64,000 nucleotides of DNA from Palsa-504 sp963822765 (GCA_963822765.1 CAWGJL010000030.1:1-64000), one strand, 5' to 3'. Positions 53,187-61,364 are shown, numbered from the stretch's first letter. Numbers and translations: made by a program. The notes: generated by a model from the sequence alone, not told the origin.

Positions 53187-53987
53187 TCAGGCGCCCAGGT
53201 GCTGCTTCAGCCAGCTGACGTCGGCGGCCAGCCCGCCGCCTTCCTCGGGCGTCTCGCAGATGGCCGTCGCGCCCGCCGACCGGACCACGCCGAGCAGCAG
53301 CGCCGGGTCGATCGTCCCGGACGCGATGTTGGCGTGCCGGTCCCGGCCCGAGCCGAACGGGTCACGCGAGTTGTTGCAGTGCACCAGGTCGATCCGGCCG
53401 GTGATGGCCTTGACCCGGTCCACCGCGTCGGCCAGGTCGATGCCGGCCGAGTTGGCGTGGCAGGTGTCCAGGCAGAACCCGACGCTCTCGGCGTCGTCCC
53501 CGGCCGCCTCGGTCACCGCCTCCCACAGCTGGCCGATCGCGTCCAGCGACCGGGCCACCGCGCCGTCGCCGCCCGCGGTGTTCTCGATCAGCATGGGCAG
53601 CGGCCGCTCGATGCGCGCTACCGCCTTGCGCCAGTTCTCCAGGCCCTCGGCGAAGTCGACGCCCGCGTTGACGTGGCCGCCGTGCACGATCAGCCCCTTG
53701 GCCCCGACCGACGCGGCCGCCTTGAGCTGCTGGTCGAGCAGCTTGCGGCTAGGGATCCGGATCCGGTTGTTGCTGGTGGCCACGTTGATGACGTACGGCG
53801 CGTGGATGTAGATGTCCATGTCGGCGGCGGCGTACGCGGCCTTGATGGCGCCGGCGTCGCCGCCGGGTATCACCGGGCCTTTCCAGCCCTGCGGGTCGCC
53901 GAGGAAGAACTGGACCGCGTCCGCGCCGATGGCGATCGCTTCGGCGAGCGGGTCAGCAACGTGGATGTGGGCTCCGATGCGCGGCAT
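53187..53987 (-). CDS. Endonuclease IV-type AP endonuclease (Nfo family)
   Basis: 266 residues in a TIM barrel. Metal-ligand motifs of the family can be read in order: MPRIGAHIHV, YIHAPYVINVATSNN, LIVHGGHVNAG, MLIENTAGGDG, GFCLDTCHANSAG, DLVHCNNSRDPFGSGRDRHANIASGTID and AICETPEEGG. It nicks at abasic sites in base-excision repair with zinc. It is convergent with GT87. The Nei/Fpg-like glycosylase in this window would generate substrates for it. Confidence 0.92.
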   Translation of the reverse strand: MPRIGAHIHVADPLAEAIAIGADAVQFFLGDPQGWKGPVIPGGDAGAIKAAYAAADMDIYIHAPYVINVATSNNRIRIPSRKLLDQQLKAAASVGAKGLIVHGGHVNAGVDFAEGLENWRKAVARIERPLPMLIENTAGGDGAVARSLDAIGQLWEAVTEAAGDDAESVGFCLDTCHANSAGIDLADAVDRVKAITGRIDLVHCNNSRDPFGSGRDRHANIASGTIDPALLLGVVRSAGATAICETPEEGGGLAADVSWLKQHLGA

Positions 53988-54017
53988 GCACCGAGCCTAC
54001 TTCTCCCGGCCTGAGCC

Positions 54018-54341
54018 CTACCCGACGAAGCCGCCTTTAGACAGCCCGATGGCCAGCCCCACGAACCCGGCGATGATGCCGGCCACGATGACCACGCGCT
54101 GGTTGCGGGTGGAGGAGACCATCTGCAGGTACAGTCCGGCCAGCAACGCGACCAGCCCGGTCGCGGTCGCGATGATGTGCGCCGCCGGGCCGGTGTGCTC
54201 GTTCCGCACGATCAGCCCGAGCACGAACGAGACCAGCCCGAGCACCAGCACCACAATGGCCCCGGCGTTCTCGGCCGGGTGTGGTTGCCCGTCGTTGTTC
54301 AAGACGTTCAGGCGCGGGCGGTTCCGGAGAGTGCCTGCCAC
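54018..54341 (-). CDS. Small membrane protein, three predicted helices
   Basis: About 107 residues from GTG 54341, 8 bases after AGGAGG. Helices: NAGAIVVLVLGLVSFVLGLIV, HIIATATGLVALLAGLYLQMV and RVVIVAGIIAGFVGLAIGLSKGG. Cytoplasmic N-terminus RNRPRLNVLNNDGQPHP. Found upstream of rpsF in related actinobacteria; function unknown. Longer in-frame starts would extend over the rpsF promoter and were rejected. Confidence 0.72.
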   Translation of the reverse strand: MAGTLRNRPRLNVLNNDGQPHPAENAGAIVVLVLGLVSFVLGLIVRNEHTGPAAHIIATATGLVALLAGLYLQMVSSTRNQRVVIVAGIIAGFVGLAIGLSKGGFVG

Positions 54342-54441
54342 GATGACCACCTCCTGGCTGTCGCTACCCGACAATCTTCCCCCGGTCGGCGGCCGGGAAT
54401 CCAGAGCTTTGCTAACGTCACGGCGACGGCTTGGCATCTGG

Positions 54442-54550
54442 TTACCGCGGTCCGGCCGATGTTGGTAAACTGACGCCCGCTGCGGACGACTCGGCCGGCA
54501 CCAGCGCCGGCGTGTACCCGCGGTACCTCCTGCCACGGAAAGACCGTGGC
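54442..54550 (+). promoter_or_regulatory. rpsF promoter and leader hairpin
   Basis: TTACCG (54442-54447) and TAAACT (54466-54471) with an 18-base gap resemble -35/-10 boxes. The leader then has the perfect hairpin GCCACGG-AAAGA-CCGTGGC (54532-54550), followed by a conserved-looking CAGTCCAGAGGAGG before the start. The S6/S18 operon is autoregulated through leader RNA in many bacteria; whether this hairpin does so is inference. Confidence 0.5.
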
Positions 54551-54580
54551 CGCATCAGTCCAGAGGAGGCTGCGACGCTC

Positions 54581-54874
54581 ATGCGTCATTACGAGATCAT
54601 GATCATCCTCGACCCCAACCTCGAGGAGCGCACCGTCCAGCCGTCGCTCGACCAGTTCCTCAAGGTCGTGTCCGGCGGCGGCGGCAAGGTCGAGAAGGTC
54701 GACATCTGGGGCAAGCGCCGTCTCGCCTACCAGATCGAGAAGAAGCCAGAGGGCATCTACGCGGTGGTCGACGTGACCGCCGAGCCCGCCGTGGTGCAGG
54801 AACTCGACCGGCAGCTCAACCTCAACGAGGCCATCCTGCGGACCAAGGTCACGCGGCCCGAGCACCACCGCTGA
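54581..54874 (+). CDS. rpsF: 30S ribosomal protein S6
   Basis: 97 residues, MRHYEIMIILDPNLEERTVQPSLDQFLKVVSGGGGKVEKVDIWGKRRLAYQIEKKPEGIYAVVDVTAEPAVVQELDRQLNLNEAILRTKVTRPEHH. Complete S6 fold, which pairs with S18 in the platform of the small subunit. ATG 54581 follows AGAGGAGG; upstream in-frame codons belong to the leader. First gene of rpsF-ssb-rpsR-rplI. Confidence 0.97.
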   Translation: MRHYEIMIILDPNLEERTVQPSLDQFLKVVSGGGGKVEKVDIWGKRRLAYQIEKKPEGIYAVVDVTAEPAVVQELDRQLNLNEAILRTKVTRPEHHR

Positions 54875-54942
54875 GCGGAGCGTTTCACGCCGCCCGGTCT
54901 CACCAAGCAGTCCGATATTCGTTAGCGATCCGGAGTACTCCC

Positions 54943-55503
54943 ATGGCAGCAGGCGACACGCAGATCACGATCGCGGGCAATCTCGTGGATGACCCGGAGC
55001 TCCGGTTCACCCCGGCCGGGCAGCCGGTGGCGCGGTTCCGGGTGGCTTCGACGCCGCGGTTCCGGGATAACGCGACCGGGGAGTGGAAGGACGGCGATTC
55101 GCTGTTCCTGACGTGCAATGTGTGGCGGCAGGCGGCGGAGAACGTGGCCGAGTCGCTGACCCGGGGGATGCGGGTGATCGTGTCCGGGCGGCTGCGGCAG
55201 CGGTCGTATGAGACCAAGGAGGGCGAGAAGCGGACCGTGTACGAGGTCGAGGTCGACGACGTCGGCCCGAGCTTGCGGAACGCCTCGGCCAAGGTCAACA
55301 AGGTAGCCCGGTCCGGCGGTGACGGCGGCTACGGCGGCGGCCGGTCTGGCGGTTCGGGCAACCAGGGCGGCCAAGGCGGCCAGGGCGGCGGCCGGTCCTC
55401 CGGCGCCGGGAATGCGCAGGGCCAGGGCGGCTACGGCGGCGGAGATGCCGATCCGTGGGCCTCCGACAGCCCCGGCGGCTTCTCCGACGAACCGCCGTTC
55501 TAG
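54943..55503 (+). CDS. ssb: Single-stranded DNA-binding protein
   Basis: 186 residues. The OB-fold spans ~1-115 (MAAGDTQITIAGNLVDDPELRFTPAGQPVARFRVASTPRF; VWRQAAENVAESLTRGMRVIVSGRLRQRSYETKEGEKRTVYEVEVDDVGPSL). A Gly-rich linker follows and the acidic tip ends FSDEPPF, which recruits other repair and replication proteins. Being in the rpsF operon marks it as the main SSB. 68 bases separate it from rpsF. Confidence 0.97.
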   Translation: MAAGDTQITIAGNLVDDPELRFTPAGQPVARFRVASTPRFRDNATGEWKDGDSLFLTCNVWRQAAENVAESLTRGMRVIVSGRLRQRSYETKEGEKRTVYEVEVDDVGPSLRNASAKVNKVARSGGDGGYGGGRSGGSGNQGGQGGQGGGRSSGAGNAQGQGGYGGGDADPWASDSPGGFSDEPPF

Positions 55504-55526
55504 AACCCATTTCAGAATCACACCAT

Positions 55527-55543
55527 CCCCGCCGCAGGCGGGG
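55527..55543 (+). terminator. Short stem-loop between ssb and rpsR
   Basis: CCCCGCC-GCA-GGCGGGG, a perfect 7-bp stem, followed by the pyrimidine-rich CTCTGCTT. It sits in the 62-base gap before rpsR, so it could partly terminate ssb transcripts or stabilise the upstream mRNA end. Confidence 0.45.
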
Positions 55544-55565
55544 CTCTGCTTGAAGGAGCACCACG

Positions 55566-55802
55566 ATGGCCAAGCCACCACTGCGCAAGCCCAAGAAGAA
55601 GGTCTGCTCGTTCTGCCAGGAGAAGAACGTCTACGTCGACTACAAAGACACCGGTCTGCTCCGCAAGTACATCTCGGACCGCGGGAAGATCCGCGCCCGC
55701 CGGGTAACGGGTAACTGCACGCGTCACCAGCGTGACGTCGCGACCGCGATCAAGAACGCCCGCGAGATGGCCCTGCTGCCGTACACCAGCACGGCGCGCT
55801 AG
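55566..55802 (+). CDS. rpsR: 30S ribosomal protein S18 (CxxC type)
   Basis: 78 residues, MAKPPLRKPKKKVCSFCQEKNVYVDYKDTGLLRKYISDRGKIRARRVTGNCTRHQRDVATAIKNAREMALLPY. The CSFC with the later Cys-His makes this the C+ type of S18, which can bind zinc; actinobacteria often have a second Cys-free copy elsewhere. Ribosome site GAAGGAG. S18 pairs with S6. Confidence 0.97.
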   Translation: MAKPPLRKPKKKVCSFCQEKNVYVDYKDTGLLRKYISDRGKIRARRVTGNCTRHQRDVATAIKNAREMALLPYTSTAR

Positions 55803-55816
55803 GAGAGGTCAGGCAG

Positions 55817-56278
55817 ATGAGTCGTACCCCGATGAAGCTCATCCTCACCCAGGAGGTGGGCGGCCTTGGCACACCCGGTGACGTGGTGGACGTGGCCAGC
55901 GGCTACGGCCGCAACTACCTGATCCCGCGCGGCTTCGCGATGCCGTGGACCCGCGGCGCGGAGAAGCAGATCGAGCTGATCAAGCGGGCCCAGTCCGCCC
56001 GCGAGATCCGCGGCCTGGAAGACGCCAAGGTCATCGCCGCCCAGCTCGAGAGCCTGCACGTGCGCATGCGCCGCCGCGCGGGCGCCAACGGCCGGCTGTT
56101 CGGCTCGGTCGGGTCCGCCGATATCGCCGAGGCGGTCCGCGAGGCCGGCGGTCCCGAGCTCGACCGGCGCCGGATCGAGGTCCGCGACCCGATCAAGACG
56201 CTCGGCTCGCACCAGGTCCGCGTCCGGCTGCACCCCGAGCTCAGCGCCCCGGTCGACATCGACATCGTGGCCAGCTAG
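55817..56278 (+). CDS. rplI: 50S ribosomal protein L9
   Basis: 153 residues, MSRTPMKLILTQEVGGLGTPGDVVDVASGYGRNYLIPRGFAMPWTRGAEKQIELIKRAQS. The N-terminal RNA-binding domain, long connecting helix and C-terminal domain (RRRIEVRDPIKTLGSHQVRVRLHPELSAPVDIDIVAS) are all present. 14 bases after rpsR; followed by a strong hairpin terminator. Confidence 0.97.
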   Translation: MSRTPMKLILTQEVGGLGTPGDVVDVASGYGRNYLIPRGFAMPWTRGAEKQIELIKRAQSAREIRGLEDAKVIAAQLESLHVRMRRRAGANGRLFGSVGSADIAEAVREAGGPELDRRRIEVRDPIKTLGSHQVRVRLHPELSAPVDIDIVAS

Positions 56279-56311
56279 GCCCTAGGTTCCCTGGCAGGAC
56301 GCGCGAGTTAG

Positions 56312-56346
56312 CAAGCCCGGCTGGCCCCGTTGGTCAGCCGGGCTTG
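56312..56346 (+). terminator. Rho-independent-type hairpin after rplI, probably bidirectional
   Basis: CAAGCCCGGCTG (56312-56323) and CAGCCGGGCTTG (56335-56346) form a perfect 12-bp stem with an 11-base loop; TATTT follows. A second copy of the right arm, with GGT in front, recurs at 56384-56398 in the end of the convergent small gene. Confidence 0.8.
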
Positions 56347-56384
56347 TATTTACCAGTTGGGTCGGGCGGACTTTTCGCAGCCGG

Positions 56385-56570
56385 TCAGCCGGGCTTGTGA
56401 TACCCGGAAGCGAGCCGGGCCAGCTCGGGATCGATCTCGCTGACCATCGACCAGACGGCGGCGACCCGGGCCTCCAGGTCGGCTGCGTCTGCGTTCTGAC
56501 GGTCGGCCTCGAGCCGGTCGATGGCCTCCGTCACGCGCCGGAGCGCGCCCCCCTCGATCGAACACACCAT
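56385..56570 (-). CDS. Small conserved-looking hypothetical protein
   Basis: 61 residues, MVCSIEGGALRRVTEAIDRLEADRQNADAADLEARVAAVWSMVSEIDPELARLASGYHKPG. The composition is that of a real helical protein with heptad-like spacing, and the gene is convergent with rplI at the shared hairpin. No function known to me. The last residues come from the repeat that duplicates a terminator arm, so the natural end may have been altered. Confidence 0.6.
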   Translation of the reverse strand: MVCSIEGGALRRVTEAIDRLEADRQNADAADLEARVAAVWSMVSEIDPELARLASGYHKPG

Positions 56571-56619
56571 CGAATCCTAGCAGTCCGGCGATCCCGGCGC
56601 GGGTCCTTCCGCAGAACTG

Positions 56620-56837
56620 CTAGCCACATTCGTAACCATGCTGCTGTGGATATCGGCTGTGGATTTTCTCGCCGGAAATTCCCGCTAAAGTATTTCTTCC
56701 ACACAGCCAGTGGACCGTATTTGCCCAGCTAGCAGCCGCGCGCTGGTATTTGGCTCCACCATTTCCACAACTATTTCCCCAGCCTGCGCACAACGTGGCC
56801 GGCGTGTTTACACACCTTGTCCACACCGTCGTCCACG
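56620..56837. other. AT-richer region with a cluster of DnaA-box-like sites upstream of dnaB
   Basis: Boxes seen: CTAGCCACA (56620-56628), inverse TGTGGATAT (56645-56653), inverse TGTGGATTT (56658-56666), TCTTCCACA (56695-56703), ATTTCCACA (56761-56769), TTGTCCACA (56817-56825, perfect) and TCGTCCACG (56829-56837). The others have one or two mismatches. The gap 56571-56957 has no gene. It is AT-richer than the genome around it. It could be a DnaA-regulated dnaB promoter, a DnaA titration site, or part of an origin. Confidence 0.5.
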
Positions 56838-56957
56838 CCCCGGCTGGTGCTCGGCGCGGTGCCGGGGAAAAATGTCAGAGCCATCGGCTACAACGGACTC
56901 AGGCGAAGGCTGTGCCGCGTTCGTGCCGCGTTCACTTGCACGGGGGAGGAGGGCTAG

Positions 56958-59900
56958 GTGAGCGTCACCGAGATTGTTCCGAGGAACGACGACTTCGAGC
57001 GCACGCCGCCGCACGACGTAGCGGCGGAACAGTGCGTCCTGGGCGGGATGCTGCTCTCGAAGGATGCCATCTCGGACGTGATCGAGGTGATCCGCCCGGC
57101 CGACCATTACCGGCCGGCCCACCAGCTGATCCACGAGGCGATCCTCGACCTGTACAGCCGGGGCGAGCCGGCCGACGCCATCACGGTGGCCAACGAGCTC
57201 ACCCGCCGGGCCGAGATCACCCGGGTCGGCGGCGCGCCGTACCTGCACACCCTGATCTCCTCGGTGCCGACCGCCGCCAACGCCGGCTACTACGCGCGCA
57301 TCGTCCGTGAGCGCGCCATCCTGCGCCGCCTGGTCGAGGCCGGCACCCGGATCGTCCAGTTCGGCTACGCGGGCGAGGCCGACGCCGACGAGCTGGTGGA
57401 CCGGGCCCAGGCCGAGGTCTACTCCGTCACCGAGCGCCGCACCAGCGAGGACTACCACTCCCTGTCGGAGATCATGCCGGGGGCCCTGGACGAGATCGAG
57501 GCCATCGGCAGCCGCAACGGCGGACTCACCGGCGTCCCGACCGGCTTCGCCGACCTGGACGCCCTCACCAACGGCCTGCACCCCAGCCAGATGGTCGTCA
57601 TCGCCGCCCGCCCCGCCATGGGCAAGGCCCTGGCCCTGGACACGCCGCTGCCCACCCCGTCCGGCTGGACCACGATGGGCAAGGTCCAGGTCGGCGATCA
57701 GCTGACCGATACCAACGGCTATCCGACCCGGGTCGTGGCCGCCACCGAGGTACTGCGCGGCCGCCCCTGCTACGAGGTCGAGTTCTCCGGCGGCGACGTG
57801 ATCGTCGCCGACGAGAACCACCAGTGGGTCACCTGGAACCATCCGGCGAGCGACCTGGTCCCGCCCCAGGTCGTCACGACCGCGGAGATCCGCCGCACCC
57901 TGCGCTGCGAGCCGAAGCTGCGCCGGTCCAACCACGCGGTGGCCATCACCGCTCCGATCAGGCTCACGGGCGTGGCCGCGCAGTTGATCTCGCCGCCCCC
58001 GGTGCTGCATCGTAGCGAGCGGTGGCAGTACGTCATGGATGTCCGGCCCGCGCAGTCCCGGCCCGTCCGCTGCGTCCAGGTGGACAGCCCGGACCACCTG
58101 TACCTGGCCGGGCGCGGCATGATCCCCACCCACAACTCGACCCTGGCGATGGACTTCGCCCGCGCCGCGGCCATCCGGCACAGCATGGCCACGGTGCTGT
58201 TCAGCCTGGAGATGGGCCGCAACGAGATCACCATGCGGCTGCTGTCGGCCGAGGCGCGGGTGCCGCTGCAGACGATGCGCACCGGCCAGATGAACGACGA
58301 CGACTGGGCCCGGCTGGCCCGGCGGATGAGCGAGGTGGCCGACGCGCCGCTGTTCATCGACGACTCGCCGAACATGTCGATGATGGAGATCCGGGCCAAG
58401 TGCCGCCGGCTGAAGCAGCGGCACGACCTGAAGTTCGTCATCGTCGACTATCTGCAGCTGATGTCCTCGCCCAAACGGGTCGAGAACCGGCAGCAGGAGG
58501 TCTCCGAGCTGTCCCGGTCCCTCAAGCTGCTGGCCAAGGAACTCGAGGTCCCGGTCGTCGCCCTGTCCCAGCTCAACCGCGGCTCCGAGCAGCGCACCGA
58601 CAAAAGGCCGATGCTCTCGGACCTGCGCGAGTCCGGCTGCCTGACCGCCGGGACGCGCATCCTGCGCGCCGACACCGGATCGGAGATCACGCTCGGCGAC
58701 CTCCTGGCCTCCGGCGCGCGTAACGTTCCCGTCTGGTCGCTTGACGAGCGGCTGCGCCTGGTGCCGCAGACCATGACGCACGCGTTCCCGAGCGGGGTCA
58801 AAGAAGTATTCCGGGTCCGGCTGACCTCGGGCCGCGAAGTGGAAGCAACCGCCAACCACCCGTTCCTCACGCTCGACGGATGGCGCCCGCTAGGCGACCT
58901 TGAGCCCGGCTCCCGGGTCGCCGTCCCTCGGCAGATTCCGGGACCGCTGCACGCACAGGAGATGCCCGAGCCCGAGCTCATCATGCTCGCCCATCTTCTT
59001 GGAGACGGATCGTTCGTGAGGAACCAGCCGATCCGATACGCCAGTACAGACGAGGCGAACCTGGCGGTCGTGACCGACGCGGCGCGGCATTTCGGGATCA
59101 CCGCCGTCCGCGATTTCTACGAGGCTGCGCGCTGCACATCATTGCGGCTCCCCGCGCCGTACCACCTGACTCATGGTCGCCGGAACCCCATCGCCGCTTG
59201 GCTTGACTCGATGGACCTGTTCGGGCTGCGTAGCCACGAGAAGTTCATCCCTCCGCAAGTCTTTTCGCTCCCTCAGAATCAGCTCGCACTCTTCCTTCGT
59301 CACCTATGGGCAACGGACGGCTCGATAACCGTTGCCAAGTCCGGTGCGGTGCGGGTGTACTACGGGACGACAAGTGAGCGGCTGGCCCGGGAGTTGCAGA
59401 TTCTGCTACTTCGGTTCGGAATCACCGCAAGGCTTCATGCCGTTGGTAATACCTACGGCCATCCTCAGTGGACCGTCGATGTAAAGGGGGTAAAAGATCA
59501 ACGGACCTTCATAGATCTGATCGGCGCGTATGGTAAGCGTGGCCTTGCCGCAATAGCCGTGCGAAGGCGCCTCGACGCCATGACAGCAGCGGGTCGCTTC
59601 GACACGATTCCCAGTGGTGTCTGGGAACGGGTTGAGCAGGTCATGAAGGAGCGTTCCCTTACGCTATCCCGTATCCAGGCGGCCGTCGGTACACGCAGCC
59701 GCGGAGACCTAAATACTAATATCTGCCCCACACGAACGCGCATAGGCCGAATTGCGCAGGTTCTCGGTGATGCTCAGCTAGAACTGCTCGCCTCGAACGA
59801 CGTCTATTGGGATACCATTTCATCGATGGATAGTATCGGGTATCAGCCAGTTTATGATGCGACGGTCCTTGGAACTCATAATTTTGTCGCAAATGGCATA

Positions 59901-60092
59901 AGCCTACATAATTCAATCGAACAAGATAGCGATGTAGTTATTCTTTTGCACCGCGAGGACCAGTACGAGAAGGAGTCACCGCGAGCGGGCGAGGCGGACC
60001 TGATCGTGGCCAAACACAGGAATGGCCCTACCGCCACCGTGACGGTGGCCTTCCAGGGCCATTATTCCCGTTTCGTGGACATGGCAGGATAG
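56958..60092 (+). CDS. dnaB: Replicative DNA helicase DnaB with two inteins
   Basis: The 1044-residue precursor begins SVTEIVPRNDDFERTPPHDVAAEQCVLGGMLL. Removing the inteins (residues 223-393 and 561-985) leaves a ~448-residue helicase of normal length: N-terminal collar, linker, then the RecA-like motor with Walker A ARPAMGK/STLAMDF (split by intein 1), SMMEIRAKCRRLKQRHDLKFVIVDYLQLM, and DLRESG/SIEQDSDVVILLHRED (split by intein 2). It unwinds DNA at the fork and must be loaded, probably by the DciA-like protein. Both inteins sit in active-site loops, so splicing is required for activity. Confidence 0.97.
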   Translation: MSVTEIVPRNDDFERTPPHDVAAEQCVLGGMLLSKDAISDVIEVIRPADHYRPAHQLIHEAILDLYSRGEPADAITVANELTRRAEITRVGGAPYLHTLISSVPTAANAGYYARIVRERAILRRLVEAGTRIVQFGYAGEADADELVDRAQAEVYSVTERRTSEDYHSLSEIMPGALDEIEAIGSRNGGLTGVPTGFADLDALTNGLHPSQMVVIAARPAMGKALALDTPLPTPSGWTTMGKVQVGDQLTDTNGYPTRVVAATEVLRGRPCYEVEFSGGDVIVADENHQWVTWNHPASDLVPPQVVTTAEIRRTLRCEPKLRRSNHAVAITAPIRLTGVAAQLISPPPVLHRSERWQYVMDVRPAQSRPVRCVQVDSPDHLYLAGRGMIPTHNSTLAMDFARAAAIRHSMATVLFSLEMGRNEITMRLLSAEARVPLQTMRTGQMNDDDWARLARRMSEVADAPLFIDDSPNMSMMEIRAKCRRLKQRHDLKFVIVDYLQLMSSPKRVENRQQEVSELSRSLKLLAKELEVPVVALSQLNRGSEQRTDKRPMLSDLRESGCLTAGTRILRADTGSEITLGDLLASGARNVPVWSLDERLRLVPQTMTHAFPSGVKEVFRVRLTSGREVEATANHPFLTLDGWRPLGDLEPGSRVAVPRQIPGPLHAQEMPEPELIMLAHLLGDGSFVRNQPIRYASTDEANLAVVTDAARHFGITAVRDFYEAARCTSLRLPAPYHLTHGRRNPIAAWLDSMDLFGLRSHEKFIPPQVFSLPQNQLALFLRHLWATDGSITVAKSGAVRVYYGTTSERLARELQILLLRFGITARLHAVGNTYGHPQWTVDVKGVKDQRTFIDLIGAYGKRGLAAIAVRRRLDAMTAAGRFDTIPSGVWERVEQVMKERSLTLSRIQAAVGTRSRGDLNTNICPTRTRIGRIAQVLGDAQLELLASNDVYWDTISSMDSIGYQPVYDATVLGTHNFVANGISLHNSIEQDSDVVILLHREDQYEKESPRAGEADLIVAKHRNGPTATVTVAFQGHYSRFVDMAG
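57624..58136 (+). other. Intein 1 in DnaB: class 3 mini-intein in Walker A
   Basis: 171 residues between K of AMGK and S of STLAMDF. It begins ALALDTPLPTPSGWTTMGKV, with Ala in place of Cys/Ser at position 1. Block B reads ADENHQW with Trp67; block F reads VRCVQVDSPDHLYLAG with Cys150; the end is IPTHN with Thr169. Trp-Cys-Thr is the signature of class 3 inteins, in which the block F Cys makes the first branched thioester. No endonuclease domain is present. The Trp, Cys, Thr and terminal His-Asn all look intact, so splicing should work. Confidence 0.9.
58638..59912 (+). other. Intein 2 in DnaB: class 1 intein with LAGLIDADG homing endonuclease
   Basis: 425 residues from Cys1 (CLTAGTRIL) to His424-Asn425, with Ser as the first extein residue. 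Block B is ATANHPF with the Thr71-His74 pair; block F is YDATVLGTHNFVANGISLHN. The endonuclease motifs are LAHLLGDGSF (Asp123) and HLWATDGSI (Asp227), both acidic residues present. Inserted at DLRESG/SIEQDSD, the known dnaB insertion point used by cyanobacterial and other inteins. The 3' ~400 bases are clearly less GC-rich than the host gene, a sign of transfer. Confidence 0.95.
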
Positions 60093-60212
60093 CCATCCGA
60101 GCTCTTGTAGGGTCTCAAGCCGCGTGGCGGAATCTCACGGTAAATGGCGGACGGATGGCGGATCCGTCATTGTCGTGAGACGCCCCTGAGCGACCGCCAC
60201 CAGCTCGTGAGG

Positions 60213-60551
60213 TCAGCATGAGCAGCGCTGGCGTGCGTGTGGGAATCGGAACCGCGAATAACCGGTGACCATCGTCAGCACCGGCAACTGCGCAGGGCGG
60301 CGCACCTGCCCGGACCTGGCCGGCAGCTGCACGGGCGGGAACCAGAAATCGCACTGCGCGATCTCCCCGGCCACATAGCGGGTCCGGCTCGCCGGATCCG
60401 GCGGCAGGTAGACCGGCCGCAGCTCCCGCACCCGCTCCTTGAGCACCGTCATCCCGCGGTCCCAGCCGATCCGCTCCGCGATCACCGTCGCCAGCATCCG
60501 CGGATACGCCTGAAGCAGCTCCCGGATCCGCGGCTCGGCCGCATCCACCAC
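60213..60551 (-). mobile_element. IS21-family transposase (IstA) remnant
   Basis: Contains PRIRELLQAYPRMLATVIAERIGWDRGMTVLKERVRELRPVYLPPDPASRTRYVAGEIAQCDFWFPPVQLP and LPVLTMVTGYSRF, the middle of an IstA protein including the first catalytic Asp region (AQCDFWF). The N-terminal helix-turn-helix, most of the DDE core and istB are missing. The remaining gap 60093-60690 has no other gene. It sits 120 bases after dnaB, a worn-out insertion. Confidence 0.75.
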
Positions 60552-60687
60552 CGACCCCGCCGGTCCTCACGCACGTGGCTGCGGACGTGGGACTGTGACC
60601 ATCAGGTCTCCCGGGCACCTGCCGGGCCTTTCGTGTGGCGAGGAGTTGTGACTTCCACCTGCCGAGAACTGGGTTCATGGGTTGGCG

Positions 60688-61326
60688 TCACAGCGGTTGC
60701 GTACGCACGGCGTAGTCGGTCAGGGCCGGTTCCAGCAGGTCGAAGACGTGGTGGGCGGTGTCGGCCACGATGGCGGCGATCTCCTGGTTGTCCTTGTCCT
60801 CCAAGGTCAGGTCCATGATCTGCTGGAACAGGGTGCGGTGGGCGGCGGTGAGCAGGGCGGCCGCGGCCTGGGGTGTGCGGTCGCCGGGGGTGGCCGCGGT
60901 GTCGGCGGCGAGTACCTGGGCGAGGGCGCCCTCGCGCAGGTCGTGCAGCTCGCGGAGCCGGGCGGTGAGGGTAGGGCTGTCGGCGAGCATCCGGGCGAAG
61001 CCCGGGCCGGAGAAGCCGATCACGGCGTCGTGCCGCGCGAGGGCGGCCAGGAACTCCCGGCGCAGGGCGGCCAGCGCGGACTCGCCTACTGAGCGGGTGG
61101 CGACGGTGCGGGCCAAGCTCGCGGTGAAGGTCTCGTGGTAGTCGAGGGCGAGGTCTTCCTTGCGCGGGAAGTAGTTGGTGACGGTCATCTTGGCGACCTG
61201 GGCGGCGGTGGCGATCTGGGCGATGGTCACCGACTCGAAACCGTGCTCCATGAACAGCCGGGTTGCGGTGTCGGAGATCGCCTGACGGGTCTGCTGCTTC
61301 TTCAGCTCGCGAAGTCCTACGGTCAT
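60688..61326 (-). CDS. TetR-family transcriptional regulator
   Basis: 212 residues, MTVGLRELKKQQTRQAISDTATRLFMEHGFESVTIAQIATAAQVAKMTVTNYFPRKEDLALDYHETF. Typical TetR helix-turn-helix with an all-helical ligand domain. ATG 61326 matches the family N-terminus; longer starts overlap the divergent promoter. It faces the membrane-protein gene, and the palindrome at 61387-61396 is its probable operator. Confidence 0.9.
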   Translation of the reverse strand: MTVGLRELKKQQTRQAISDTATRLFMEHGFESVTIAQIATAAQVAKMTVTNYFPRKEDLALDYHETFTASLARTVATRSVGESALAALRREFLAALARHDAVIGFSGPGFARMLADSPTLTARLRELHDLREGALAQVLAADTAATPGDRTPQAAAALLTAAHRTLFQQIMDLTLEDKDNQEIAAIVADTAHHVFDLLEPALTDYAVRTQPL

Positions 61327-61364
61327 GGCGACCATCCTCTCATAGGACTGACCTAAAAACAGTA

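Noticed and set aside
60115..60678. A complete IS21 element
   Set aside because: Only the middle of istA is recognisable; istB, the istA N-terminus and clear terminal repeats are absent.
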